A stretch of 58,664 bases of DNA from Mucilaginibacter sp. (lineage in GTDB: Bacteria; Bacteroidota; Bacteroidia; Sphingobacteriales; Sphingobacteriaceae), in contig JAQBOH010000130.1 in the NCBI GenBank assembly GCA_028288125.1, forward strand, positions 1 through 58,664, written 5' to 3'. A program made the translations under genes and the position numbers. This document shows positions 33,986 through 42,712 of this stretch, piece after piece. The notes beneath the pieces are model-generated. The model was not told where the DNA came from. It saw only the letters and a program-made list of their open reading frames with translations, and did not search any database. Position 1 is the first letter of the stretch; each line of letters opens with the position of its first letter.

Positions 33986-35254
33986 TTATATGTGATGATG
34001 AAGGCTCTCTTCCAGTAACGGATGTCTTTTCGGCGCCAGCGATTTGAATTTACTCAACGCGTTCAGCATAAAAAACATAAACATACCTGCAAAACCTACA
34101 AACACCGCGGCTTCAATGATACCGATCTCTGTATACCAGTGTGATAGCGGGCCCACGGTGCCGGGCATGATCATTTGCCAGTAATCCAGCCAATGGCCGA
34201 GGATCAGGATGATACAGGCTACCTTCAGCACTTTTACCATACGTTTTGAATCGCGCGACATCAGCACCAATAATGGAGTGGCAAAGTTGATGACGATATT
34301 TAACCAGAACCATGGCTTAAACTCAGGCTCCCATCTTCTGTAAAAATAAGCTGCTTCTTCGGGCAGGTTGGCATACCAGGTTAACAGGAACTGGCCGAAC
34401 CATAAATAGGTCCAGAAAACCGAGAAGCCGAACATCAGCTGCCCCATATTATGTAAATGGTCTACGGTTACCCACTGTATATACCCATTTTGCCTTAACA
34501 AAATAAGCGTCAGAGTAATTGCAGCCATACCGCTCACCCAAAGGGCCGCAAAGTTATACCAGCCAAACATGGTTGAAAACCAGTGCGCCTCTAACGACAT
34601 GATGCTATCAAAAGCAAATAATGGTATAGTAAAGCCGAAGATCACTAAAAACAAAACCGAAACCTTAAAGCTCTTTTTGTAGTTGAACATCCCGCCCAAC
34701 TCATCTTCATTATTTGAATATTTTACCAGCAGCCATCCCAGCAAGCTGTAGCAGCCCAGGTACAACACGATACGTGTAAGGAAAAAAGGCACATTTAAAA
34801 AGCCCGATTTACCGGCGATAACCGCGTTATAATTTTCGCTCCCTTTCGTTGCGACGCCGTTTAACGCCCATTGTTTATATAAGTAAGGCAAAACTGTTTG
34901 TTTACCTTCTTCATTTAACCCGGTATGGGTAATAAATAATCCTGAACAAATAATAACCAATAAAACAACCGCTGCTATTGGTAGTACTTTTGCAAATGCC
35001 TGGGGTATACGCAGTATAGAAACCGACCAGCCTGCCTGTGCCACGTATTGTACCGCGCAAAAGAATATACCGCAAATACAAACGCAGGTAAAGTAATACC
35101 CCATCAGCAATAAATTCGCGAATGTACGCTCGCCGGCACCCGATAAAAAGCCATAAGCTATTCCAATTAAACCTACAGCTATCATGATCAGGCTCCAGGT
35201 TTTGGCCCTGCCTTTAAATTCAAATTGCTCGTCGAAACTATAAGAAGTCTTCAT
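33986..35254 (-). CDS. actF: Alternative Complex III membrane subunit ActF
   Basis: 422 residues with about ten transmembrane segments. It has the ActF/ActC-like core: FTIPLFAFDSIMSLEAHWFSTM-type motif, HNMGQLMFGFSVFWTYLWFGQ and WYANLPEEAAYF. ActF binds menaquinol together with ActC at the membrane and is paired with the ActB Fe-S subunit; this is known from ACIII structures. It is the last gene of actABCDEF, followed by the oxidase subunit genes, which supports a supercomplex of ACIII and the oxidase. Confidence 0.9.
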   Translation of the reverse strand: MKTSYSFDEQFEFKGRAKTWSLIMIAVGLIGIAYGFLSGAGERTFANLLLMGYYFTCVCICGIFFCAVQYVAQAGWSVSILRIPQAFAKVLPIAAVVLLVIICSGLFITHTGLNEEGKQTVLPYLYKQWALNGVATKGSENYNAVIAGKSGFLNVPFFLTRIVLYLGCYSLLGWLLVKYSNNEDELGGMFNYKKSFKVSVLFLVIFGFTIPLFAFDSIMSLEAHWFSTMFGWYNFAALWVSGMAAITLTLILLRQNGYIQWVTVDHLHNMGQLMFGFSVFWTYLWFGQFLLTWYANLPEEAAYFYRRWEPEFKPWFWLNIVINFATPLLVLMSRDSKRMVKVLKVACIILILGHWLDYWQMIMPGTVGPLSHWYTEIGIIEAAVFVGFAGMFMFFMLNALSKFKSLAPKRHPLLEESLHHHI

Positions 35255-35263
35255 TAAAATAGC

Positions 35264-35839
35264 TTATAAAGTTTGTAAATGGTGAACATACATAATCACT
35301 TTCCAGCGTTCCTGCGGATCAAGCTGCGAAGCGTACGATCCCATCGCGTTTACACCGTAAGTTATAGTATGATAAATTTTACCGTCTGTCAGGTCTTTCA
35401 TAGCGCCGCCGCGCGACGACTGGCCTTTCGAATAGGATGGCGGCGGCGGAAAACCGTGCTGTACTACAAGCCCGTCACCTTGTCCGCTCACGCCGTGGCA
35501 CGGAGAACAAAAATGCTCAAACAATACCTTTCCCTGCTCAAAATTTTGCCGGGTTTGCGGCAGCGTACTCTTTACTTCGGTACTTGCTTTTTCATAGCCG
35601 TCCTTTGTACCAGGATAGTCAAATTTCACAAATCCAACCGGGATTGTACCTGCAGGCGGAAGCTGTGCCGTTTTACCGTCTTTAAAATTCGGATTTTTTT
35701 GGTCCGGGTCGTATGCGATATGTTCATACATATTGGGAGCGTATTCCCAGCCGGTGCTCCTTTTATCCTTGCACGAGGTTATGATAACCGATGCAGCGAT
35801 AACGATAGCGGTTGTGCCCAATATTTTAATCTTATTCAT
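35264..35839 (-). CDS. actE: Alternative Complex III monoheme cytochrome c ActE
   Basis: 191 residues from ATG 35839, which gives a lipoprotein signal (MNKIKILGTTAIVI, lipobox ITSC); ATG 35848 is a near alternative. The class I cytochrome c domain has CSPCHG about 30 residues after the linker and a distal Met region (GVNAMGSYAS). ActE is the lipid-anchored monoheme subunit of ACIII and likely carries electrons towards the oxidase CuA. It overlaps actD by a few bases. Confidence 0.92.
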   Translation of the reverse strand: MNKIKILGTTAIVIAASVIITSCKDKRSTGWEYAPNMYEHIAYDPDQKNPNFKDGKTAQLPPAGTIPVGFVKFDYPGTKDGYEKASTEVKSTLPQTRQNFEQGKVLFEHFCSPCHGVSGQGDGLVVQHGFPPPPSYSKGQSSRGGAMKDLTDGKIYHTITYGVNAMGSYASQLDPQERWKVIMYVHHLQTL

Positions 35840-36368
35840 AGCTAACATATTTTCTGTCGTTATGCTTAACTTCTACTGCTCCTGCTTCTTTTAATAAATT
35901 GGTAATGTCTTCGTGCGATGTATTTGTTTTAGCATCAATGGCAATAACAAACCTGTCGTCGGTCGCCCTGAAATCCATTACCCTTGGCGCGCGGCCAGGG
36001 AAAAGGTGGGTGGCGTAAAAGAAGGTGATCGTCATACCAAACGCGGTAAACAATACGGTCCACTCAAAAGTAAACGGTACAAAATCGGGAATGGCGAAAG
36101 CCGGCTTGCCGCCGATATTCATCGGCCAGTCGTGCACCAGCATATAATACGCCATGCTGAATATAGTTGTACCACCCAGGCAGCCGAACATAAACGCTGC
36201 CCAGCCCAAACGCGAATCCTTCATCCCCAACTTTGCTTCGATCCCGTGAATAGGCATCGGTGTATAGACATCGTAAATAGGGATACTATTTTTTTGAAGT
36301 TTGTCGATCCCATCCATCATTTCGTCAGGGTCGGCAAAAAGGCCTAAAATATATTTTGTGCTGCTCAT
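35832..36368 (-). CDS. actD: Alternative Complex III subunit ActD (DUF3341)
   Basis: 178 residues. The N-terminal domain (IPIYDVYTPMPIHGIEAKLG) and two transmembrane segments (about 58-78 and 100-121) match DUF3341/ActD. The C-terminal FVIAIDAKTNTSHEDITNLL segment folds as a small cytoplasmic domain. It has no cofactor and a structural role in ACIII. The gene is separated from actC by 2 bases and overlaps actE. Confidence 0.92.
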   Translation of the reverse strand: MSSTKYILGLFADPDEMMDGIDKLQKNSIPIYDVYTPMPIHGIEAKLGMKDSRLGWAAFMFGCLGGTTIFSMAYYMLVHDWPMNIGGKPAFAIPDFVPFTFEWTVLFTAFGMTITFFYATHLFPGRAPRVMDFRATDDRFVIAIDAKTNTSHEDITNLLKEAGAVEVKHNDRKYVSYE

Positions 36369-36370
36369 TT

Positions 36371-37843
36371 TTATCTTTTTTCGTAATCAGCCGTGTCCAC
36401 GCTGTCAAATACGACTAACGATTCTTTATAAAACTCAAGTTGTTCCGGGTCAACATGACCATGTTCGATCACCTTTTTCTTAGCCTGCTCGCTCGAGCTC
36501 TTTAAGATCAGTTTCACCTCGGCGATTGCTATTGAAGGCAATACGCGGATGAATAACAGGAAGAGGGTGAAAAATACACCTATCGATCCTATAAATATGC
36601 TCATATCAACCCAGGTTGGATAAAACATCGCCCAACTTGAAGGAAGGTAATCGCGGTGCAGCGACGTAACGATGATCACAAAACGCTCGAACCACATCCC
36701 TATGTTTACCACGATAGATAATACCCAGGCTATCGCGATGTTTGTTCTGATCGACTTGAACCACATCAGCTGGGTCATCAGGATATTGATACCGTACATC
36801 ATACAGCCGGCCCACCAGTATGGCCCAATAAACCTGTTCAGGAAAGTATATTGTTCGTATTCGCTGCCTGAGTAATAAGCAATAAAAAATTCGGTTAAAT
36901 AAGCTACCCCTACAATTGAACCCGTTAAAAGGATGATCTTATTCATCGCTTCGATGTGGAACATCGTAATATAATTCTCTAAACCCAATACTTTGCGTGT
37001 TACAAGCAACAGCGTTTGCACCATGGCAAACCCCGAGAAGATAGCCCCGGCAACGAAGTAAGGCGGGAATATGGTGGTATGCCATCCCGGCTCCAGCGAA
37101 GTGGCAAAGTCCATGGATACAATGGTGTGTACCGAAAGTACCAGCGGCGTTGATATACCTGCCAATATCAAACATACAGCTTCAAAACGCTGCCATGTTT
37201 TTACCGAACCTGTCCAGCCGAAGGACATAACGGAATATATACGGCGACGAACGCCAACGGCGCGGTCGCGGATAGCGGCAAGGTCGGGCAATAAACCGGT
37301 GTACCAGAATACCAATGATACAGAGAAGTAAGTCGATATCGCAAATACGTCCCAGATAAGCGGTGAGTTAAAGTTTACCCATAACGAACCATACTGGTTA
37401 GGCAGCGGCAGCGAGTAAACAAACATCCACGGGCGGCCCATGTGGCAAAGAATATAAGTGGCCGCGCAAATAACAGCGAAGATTGTCATGGCCTCAGCCG
37501 AACGGTTAATGGAGTTACGCCAGTTTTGACGGAACAGCAGCAATATAGCCGAGATAAGCGTACCGGCGTGACCAATACCTACCCACCATACGAAACCGGT
37601 AATATCCCAGGCCCATCCTACTGTTTTGTTCAGGCCCCATTCGCCAATACCAAACCAGAATGTCCAGCTCACGGCGAATACCCACAGGCAGGCACCTATA
37701 GACGCAACGGTAAAACCTATCCACCATGCACGTCCCGGCATCTTTTCTACCGGACGCAGTATATCATTGGTGATCTGGGCGTACGTGATATCCTTCCCCG
37801 TAATTAACGGTTCCCTGATTATTGATTCACTATGAGATGCCAT
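36371..37843 (-). CDS. actC: Alternative Complex III quinol-binding membrane subunit ActC (NrfD family)
   Basis: 490 residues, ten transmembrane segments. It has the NrfD/PsrC pattern: FVWWVGIGHAGTLISAILLLF, RSAEAMTIFAVICAATY, and SMDFATSLEPGWHTTIFPPYFVAGA in the middle; the first two contain the conserved His and Arg/Glu around the quinol site. It oxidises menaquinol and passes electrons to the Fe-S clusters of ActB. The gene lies between actB (24 bases) and actD (2 bases). Confidence 0.94.
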   Translation of the reverse strand: MASHSESIIREPLITGKDITYAQITNDILRPVEKMPGRAWWIGFTVASIGACLWVFAVSWTFWFGIGEWGLNKTVGWAWDITGFVWWVGIGHAGTLISAILLLFRQNWRNSINRSAEAMTIFAVICAATYILCHMGRPWMFVYSLPLPNQYGSLWVNFNSPLIWDVFAISTYFSVSLVFWYTGLLPDLAAIRDRAVGVRRRIYSVMSFGWTGSVKTWQRFEAVCLILAGISTPLVLSVHTIVSMDFATSLEPGWHTTIFPPYFVAGAIFSGFAMVQTLLLVTRKVLGLENYITMFHIEAMNKIILLTGSIVGVAYLTEFFIAYYSGSEYEQYTFLNRFIGPYWWAGCMMYGINILMTQLMWFKSIRTNIAIAWVLSIVVNIGMWFERFVIIVTSLHRDYLPSSWAMFYPTWVDMSIFIGSIGVFFTLFLLFIRVLPSIAIAEVKLILKSSSEQAKKKVIEHGHVDPEQLEFYKESLVVFDSVDTADYEKR

Positions 37844-37867
37844 ATATTAAATTCTCTCTTGTAATTA

Positions 37868-40800
37868 TTAAGCTTCTATTTCAGATATGTTTCTAACCTT
37901 GGTTTGGTATCCAATACCAGGTTTTACGTCTAACTCCTCCAATACGTAATAGGTACGCTCGCTCTTCAATGCTTTCGATACTTCAGAGTTCGGGTCGTTC
38001 GCGTTACCGAATACGATAGCGTTAGCAGGACATGTTTGCTGGCAGGCAACTTTAACATCGCCATCCTTCAGCGGACGTTTCTCGATCTTAGCTTTTAATT
38101 TACCTGCTTGTATGCGCTGTATGCACATCGAGCATTTTTCCATAACTCCACGGAAACGCGTAACCACATCGGGGTTAAGCACCAGTTGGGTGTGCTCGTT
38201 TTGAAGATAGTTATCAAAACGCGAATCGTTCCAGTAGTTGAACCAGTTAAACCGGCGTACTTTATACGGACAGTTGTTAGCGCAATAACGGGTACCTATG
38301 CAACGGTTATAAGCCATGTGGTTTAAACCTTCCGACGAGTGAACGGTAGCCAGTACCGGGCAAACTGTTTCGCAAGGTGCATGGTCGCAGTGCTGGCAAA
38401 GCATCGGCTGGTAAACCACCCGTACATTGTCCAAATCTTCAAGCTTAGCTATTTCTTTCTCCCTTGTGGTGCCGCCCTCGCCGTTATCGTTAAAGCTGTA
38501 ATAGCGGTCGATGCGTATCCAGTGCATTTCGCGGCGGCGCATAACTTCAGCTTTACCTACAACAACAACATTGTTTTCGGCACTGCAGGCAACTACGCAA
38601 GCGCCGCAGCCTGTACAGGCGTTAAGGTCGATAGCCATTACCCAGTTATACGCCGGATGGTCGTACTCATCCCATAACGAGTATGTTTTATGCTCTTCGT
38701 CCTTACCTGAATTTGAAGCCGGATTTTTAAGATATTCTTTAAAGGTAGTTTCCTTAATAATACTGTTACGCCCTTCGATAGAGTGGTGCGTTTGTGTTTG
38801 CGCCAGCGGCGAATTATCACCGGTAGCTTTTAACGTTGCAGGCGCGCTTGCCTGGAAAGTTCCATTGCGCAGGCTGTAAAACGGAAACGCGTTTTTGCCA
38901 ACGTTTAACCCAACCGGACCGGCAGATGTACGTCCATAACCAACTGCTACCGATACCGTGCCTTGTGTTTGGCCCGGCTGCGATAATGCAGGTAAAGTTA
39001 CCGAATAGCCGTTCGCGTCAATTGTTACCAGGTCGCCGTCTACGTAACCCCACTTCTTCATATCAGCAGGTGCTAAGGCAGCGAAGTTATCCCAGGTTAC
39101 TTTCGAAACCGGGTCGGGCAATTCCTGCAGCCATGGGTTATTGGCCCTTTTACCGTCGCGCATTGCTACCGACTGGTAAAGCTGCAGTTCCATTTTGTTT
39201 CCTTCAGCGATCTGGTTGCTGTGGTCAATTATTGTTTGTGCCACCGCGTTCAGGTCGTGAGAGAAAGTATATGTTCCCGCAGGTTTTTCAGCTTCTTTAA
39301 CAAAGCCTGTTTGCAATAACGTTTCCCAGCCTTTTTGCCCGGATAAACCGCCTTTTGCCATCAGGTTTTTATCCCAGTTATTCCTTACGTAAGTGTAGTA
39401 TTCTTTTACAGGATTATCCGACCATAACAGCAGGCTTTGCTCAGCCTGGCGGGTATCATATACAGGGTTAATAGCTGGCTGCTGTATAGTATAATAACCT
39501 TCGATCGCATTGTCATCACCCCATGATTCGAGGTAATAATGATTTGGCGCAATGATGTTACAAAGCGAAGCGGTTTCATCAGCATAAGTAGCAAAGGATA
39601 TTTTCAAACGTACCTTCTTTAATCCATCAGCTACATCCTTGCTTTTGTAATAATCATAAACAGGGTTTGCATTCAGGAAAAATACCGCGTCAACCTCGCC
39701 CCTGTTCATTTCGCTGATCACTTCAACCAGGCCGGCATCATTGCCTGCGTACTGGCGCGATGCACCATCCAGATCAATGGTAGTGCCGTAGCTGCCCAAC
39801 AGCGAGTTGATCGAGTTGACTAGTATTTGAGTAGCTACATCATTTGAGCCTGCAACAACCAATGCTTTGCCTTTGGCGGCAAGCAATTCCTTAGCTACTA
39901 TAGTTATGGCCTTGTCAGCGTTTGAGTTATTTAATTTTTTTGACCCTGGCAGCGTTGTACCCGAGATGGCATTATATAAGTTAACCAACGCAATTCCTTC
40001 TTCCGAAGGTTTGATCGGCATGCGCACGTCGGCATTGGTACCTGTTACGCTCATCCCTGTTTCAAACTGGATGTGGCGCGACATCTTTTTAGCTTCCAAC
40101 GATTTGTTATTCCGGTTTTGTACGTACTGCCTGATAAATTCGGCCGGTGAGATCCAGGTACCCAGGAAATCAGCGCCAAAGCTTACTATAACGTCCGCTT
40201 TATCAAAACGGTAGTGCGGCAATACGGCTTTACCAAAGCTATTCTGGTTAGCCTGGATGATACCGGTATATGATACGGCATCATAAACAACATGTTTGGT
40301 ATTAGGGTATTGCGCGATAAAATCAGCAATAACAGCCAAAGTTGAAGGGCTGCTGATAGTTGATGATACAATGCGTATTTTTTTACCGCCTGCCTTAATC
40401 GCAGTAAGTTCTTTCTTAACAAAATTATCGGTCTGGCTCCAGCCATACTCGGTGTTATCCCGCACAGGGCTTTTCAACCGGTTCGAATCGTAAAGGTCAA
40501 GCACCGATGCCTGTGCCTGCGCGCTTACGCCGCCTTTTGATAACAGGTCGTTCGGGTTACCCTCAATTTTAATCGGGCGGCCTTCGCGGGTCTTCACCAG
40601 TATGGCATGGCCTTCATAAGTTGAGGTATAGTAGTTGGCTATACCCGGTGTAATTTCTTCCGGCTTTATTAAATAAGGTATGGATTTATGAACAGGCACT
40701 TTTTGGCAGGCAGCCAGTGTAACCGCTCCCACGCCAAAGCCCAGGGCCTTCAAAAAGTCGCGGCGCGGGGTAGCGCCTGCAAGGCCGCCGCCGGTCAATA

Positions 40801-40909
40801 CATCTTCAATAGGAATGGGCTCCGCAAATTCGTGTTTGTTTTTTTCAACAAATTCCGGGGTTTTGTTCAGCTCTTCTAAACCTTTCCAGTATTTTTTATT
40901 GCTATCCAT
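37868..40909 (-). CDS. actB: Alternative Complex III Fe-S subunit ActB
   Basis: 1013 residues, the fused form with a molybdopterin-oxidoreductase-like domain (about 100-740) and a four-cluster ferredoxin-like domain (about 755-985). TPRRDFLKALGFG at about residue 48 is a twin-arginine-type signal. The ferredoxin domain has CTGCGACVVAC, CQHCDHAPCETVCPV, CIGTRYCANNCP and CSMCIQRI...CQQTCP. In known ACIII the first domain has lost the molybdenum cofactor; the same is expected here. The gene is separated from actA by a 100-base gap with a seven-base hairpin. Confidence 0.95.
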   Translation of the reverse strand: MDSNKKYWKGLEELNKTPEFVEKNKHEFAEPIPIEDVLTGGGLAGATPRRDFLKALGFGVGAVTLAACQKVPVHKSIPYLIKPEEITPGIANYYTSTYEGHAILVKTREGRPIKIEGNPNDLLSKGGVSAQAQASVLDLYDSNRLKSPVRDNTEYGWSQTDNFVKKELTAIKAGGKKIRIVSSTISSPSTLAVIADFIAQYPNTKHVVYDAVSYTGIIQANQNSFGKAVLPHYRFDKADVIVSFGADFLGTWISPAEFIRQYVQNRNNKSLEAKKMSRHIQFETGMSVTGTNADVRMPIKPSEEGIALVNLYNAISGTTLPGSKKLNNSNADKAITIVAKELLAAKGKALVVAGSNDVATQILVNSINSLLGSYGTTIDLDGASRQYAGNDAGLVEVISEMNRGEVDAVFFLNANPVYDYYKSKDVADGLKKVRLKISFATYADETASLCNIIAPNHYYLESWGDDNAIEGYYTIQQPAINPVYDTRQAEQSLLLWSDNPVKEYYTYVRNNWDKNLMAKGGLSGQKGWETLLQTGFVKEAEKPAGTYTFSHDLNAVAQTIIDHSNQIAEGNKMELQLYQSVAMRDGKRANNPWLQELPDPVSKVTWDNFAALAPADMKKWGYVDGDLVTIDANGYSVTLPALSQPGQTQGTVSVAVGYGRTSAGPVGLNVGKNAFPFYSLRNGTFQASAPATLKATGDNSPLAQTQTHHSIEGRNSIIKETTFKEYLKNPASNSGKDEEHKTYSLWDEYDHPAYNWVMAIDLNACTGCGACVVACSAENNVVVVGKAEVMRRREMHWIRIDRYYSFNDNGEGGTTREKEIAKLEDLDNVRVVYQPMLCQHCDHAPCETVCPVLATVHSSEGLNHMAYNRCIGTRYCANNCPYKVRRFNWFNYWNDSRFDNYLQNEHTQLVLNPDVVTRFRGVMEKCSMCIQRIQAGKLKAKIEKRPLKDGDVKVACQQTCPANAIVFGNANDPNSEVSKALKSERTYYVLEELDVKPGIGYQTKVRNISEIEA

Positions 40910-40935
40910 TTAAGCTATATAAACTGTTGTATTTT

Positions 40936-41008
40936 GTTGTAAGTTGTGAGTTGCGGGTTGTATGTGGTTTATATGTTCTTTCAACTTATAACCTACAACC
41001 TTCAACTA
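40936..41008. repeat. Seven-base-period hairpin I (GTTG/CAAC family)
   Basis: Left words GTTGTAA, GTTGTGA and two more (40936-40963) and right words TCAACTT, ATAACCT and two more (40981-41008) are in exact seven-base register and complementary, around a 17-base loop. The hairpin separates actA from the rest of the operon. Confidence 0.75.
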
Positions 41009-41009
41009 G

Positions 41010-42272
41010 TTAATAATGGCATTTGCCACACTCAATACCGCCCATTGCAGCAGCGGTAACTTTCTGACCGCGTTTAATTAAGTCGTGCACCTGTATCATG
41101 TTTTCGTAATAAGCGTTACCTTTCATGTTCACATCGGTACGCTTGTGGCATTGTATACACCATTTCATGGTCAGCGGCGAATATTGGTAAACCTCTTTCA
41201 TGGTTTCAACAGGGCCGTGGCAGGTCTGGCATTTCAAACCGGCAACTTTTACGTGCTGCGAGTGGTTGAAGTAAGCCAAATCGGGCAGGTTATGGATACG
41301 TACCCACTGCATTGGCCTGGCTTTGGTGCTATCGTATTTTGTTGTTGCCGGATCATATCCCAAAGCGTCATATATCTTATGTATCTCTGGTGATTCGGTT
41401 TTAACAACCTTGTGGCAGTTCATACACACGTTTAACGACGGGATAGAAGCGTTTTTTGATTTGTATGCGCCCGAGTGGCAATACTGGCAATCAATTTTCA
41501 TTGTGCCTGCATGCAGGTCGTGCGGGAATTTAATAGGCTGTACCGGCTGGTAGTCTGTATGCACGTTGGTGTTCCATAAAGTAACCCATGTCCAGCTTCC
41601 CATGGCAACGGTACCGCATATCAGTACAAAGAACACCAGCTTTTTATTTTTTGCCAGCTTCTTAAGCGCAGCGTAACGATCAACCGGTGCTTTTTCAACT
41701 TCAACCTCTTCAACATACAAGCCCTGGTTTTTTAACAGCAGGCGCTCCAATGTCGAGATAACTTTGTTTAGTACCAGTATAATAATAAATGCTAAAATGA
41801 TCACACCAATCAGCGCAAAAATCACCAGGCTGCCCGGGCCGGTTTCAACGGGAGCAGCGTTAACGGGAACTTTAGCTGCCGCGGCCTGATCTGTTTTCCA
41901 TTGTGTCCGCGCATAGGCAATAATATTAGTTGCGTCAGCGTCGGTAATCTCCGGGAAAACAGTCATGTTCGACTGGTTGAACTGTGCATAAATGGCAACC
42001 GCTTTTGGATCCTTAGCTGCAATAAGCGCCTGGTTGTTCTCGATCCATTTCACCAGGAATTTGTCATCAGTTTCTGATGTCATCTGCGGACCTAAAGCCG
42101 GGCCGACTACCTGTTTATCTATTTGATGGCAGGCAGTACATTTGGCTTTAAAAAGTGCCTCGCCTTTAGCGGCATCGCCTTGCGCGGAAGCAGAGAACCC
42201 CAAAAAAGCCAGACAGGCAATCAGCAAAACCGATCTTGAGTATTGTTTGAGATTGAATGAGATACGCCTCAT
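41010..42272 (-). CDS. actA: Alternative Complex III multiheme cytochrome c ActA with extra N-terminal cytochrome
   Basis: 420 residues with a signal peptide, six CxxCH heme sites and two membrane segments (about 149-169 and 212-232). The N-terminal class I cytochrome domain has CTACH (45-49). The C-terminal part has the five sites of canonical ActA: CQYCH (262), CMNCH (283), CQTCH (348), CIQCH (372) and CGKCH (415). Canonical ActA is pentaheme; the fused monoheme domain is known in Bacteroidota. It carries electrons from ActB towards ActE and the oxidase. It is the first gene of the operon, with a clear promoter upstream. Confidence 0.93.
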   Translation of the reverse strand: MRRISFNLKQYSRSVLLIACLAFLGFSASAQGDAAKGEALFKAKCTACHQIDKQVVGPALGPQMTSETDDKFLVKWIENNQALIAAKDPKAVAIYAQFNQSNMTVFPEITDADATNIIAYARTQWKTDQAAAAKVPVNAAPVETGPGSLVIFALIGVIILAFIIILVLNKVISTLERLLLKNQGLYVEEVEVEKAPVDRYAALKKLAKNKKLVFFVLICGTVAMGSWTWVTLWNTNVHTDYQPVQPIKFPHDLHAGTMKIDCQYCHSGAYKSKNASIPSLNVCMNCHKVVKTESPEIHKIYDALGYDPATTKYDSTKARPMQWVRIHNLPDLAYFNHSQHVKVAGLKCQTCHGPVETMKEVYQYSPLTMKWCIQCHKRTDVNMKGNAYYENMIQVHDLIKRGQKVTAAAMGGIECGKCHY

Positions 42273-42355
42273 AAAGTGTATTTATGCTAAATAATTTTTT
42301 AAATAACGATTTTTATTCAAGCCGGGATGTATCCTCATTCCGAATTTTTCAGCCA

Positions 42356-42389
42356 CAAAAGTAAAATTTATTACAGTATCACTGACAAA
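42356..42389 (-). promoter_or_regulatory. Promoter of the actA-to-oxidase operon
   Basis: On the minus strand TTTG (42389-42386) and TACTTTTG (42363-42356) are separated by 22 bases, matching the Bacteroidota -33/-7 promoter. It lies 83 bases before the actA ATG, leaving an untranslated leader. The rest of the 42273-42712 gap has a terminator at its right end and nothing else I can name. Confidence 0.6.
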
Positions 42390-42649
42390 TAAATGACAGT
42401 AATTCCTAATTTATAACCGTTCTAAATTATTCAATAAACCGCTTTAAATCAATAATTAAGGCTTTTTTATTTTTGTAAAAACTTCTTTACTTACAGGATG
42501 ATGAGCGTATAGATTAAATAATGGTAAGTGAAAAAAATACTTTTTTGTTTTTATTTTTTGTGATAAAATACCAGTCCGGTATTTAGTTGCATATGCTGGG
42601 TTCTGCTGTTGAATAACCGTCAGGCACACCTATTTTAATCGCGCAAGTT

Positions 42650-42690
42650 CCTAAATAAAAAATCCCTTAACCATTACGTTAAGGGATTTG
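42650..42690 (-). terminator. Terminator of the zinc metalloprotease gene
   Basis: AAATCCCTTAA and TTAAGGGATTT pair at about 42659-42689; on the minus strand the stem is followed by a T-rich run (from the aaataaaaaa on the plus strand). It is 24 bases after the stop codon at 42713. Confidence 0.8.
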
Positions 42691-42712
42691 ATTTTTACAG
42701 CGGGAAATTTAA

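Noticed and set aside
42400..42640. Possible small RNA gene in the gap upstream of actA
   Set aside because: No promoter with a matching terminator and no recognised structured RNA was found; the only hairpin belongs to the metalloprotease gene.
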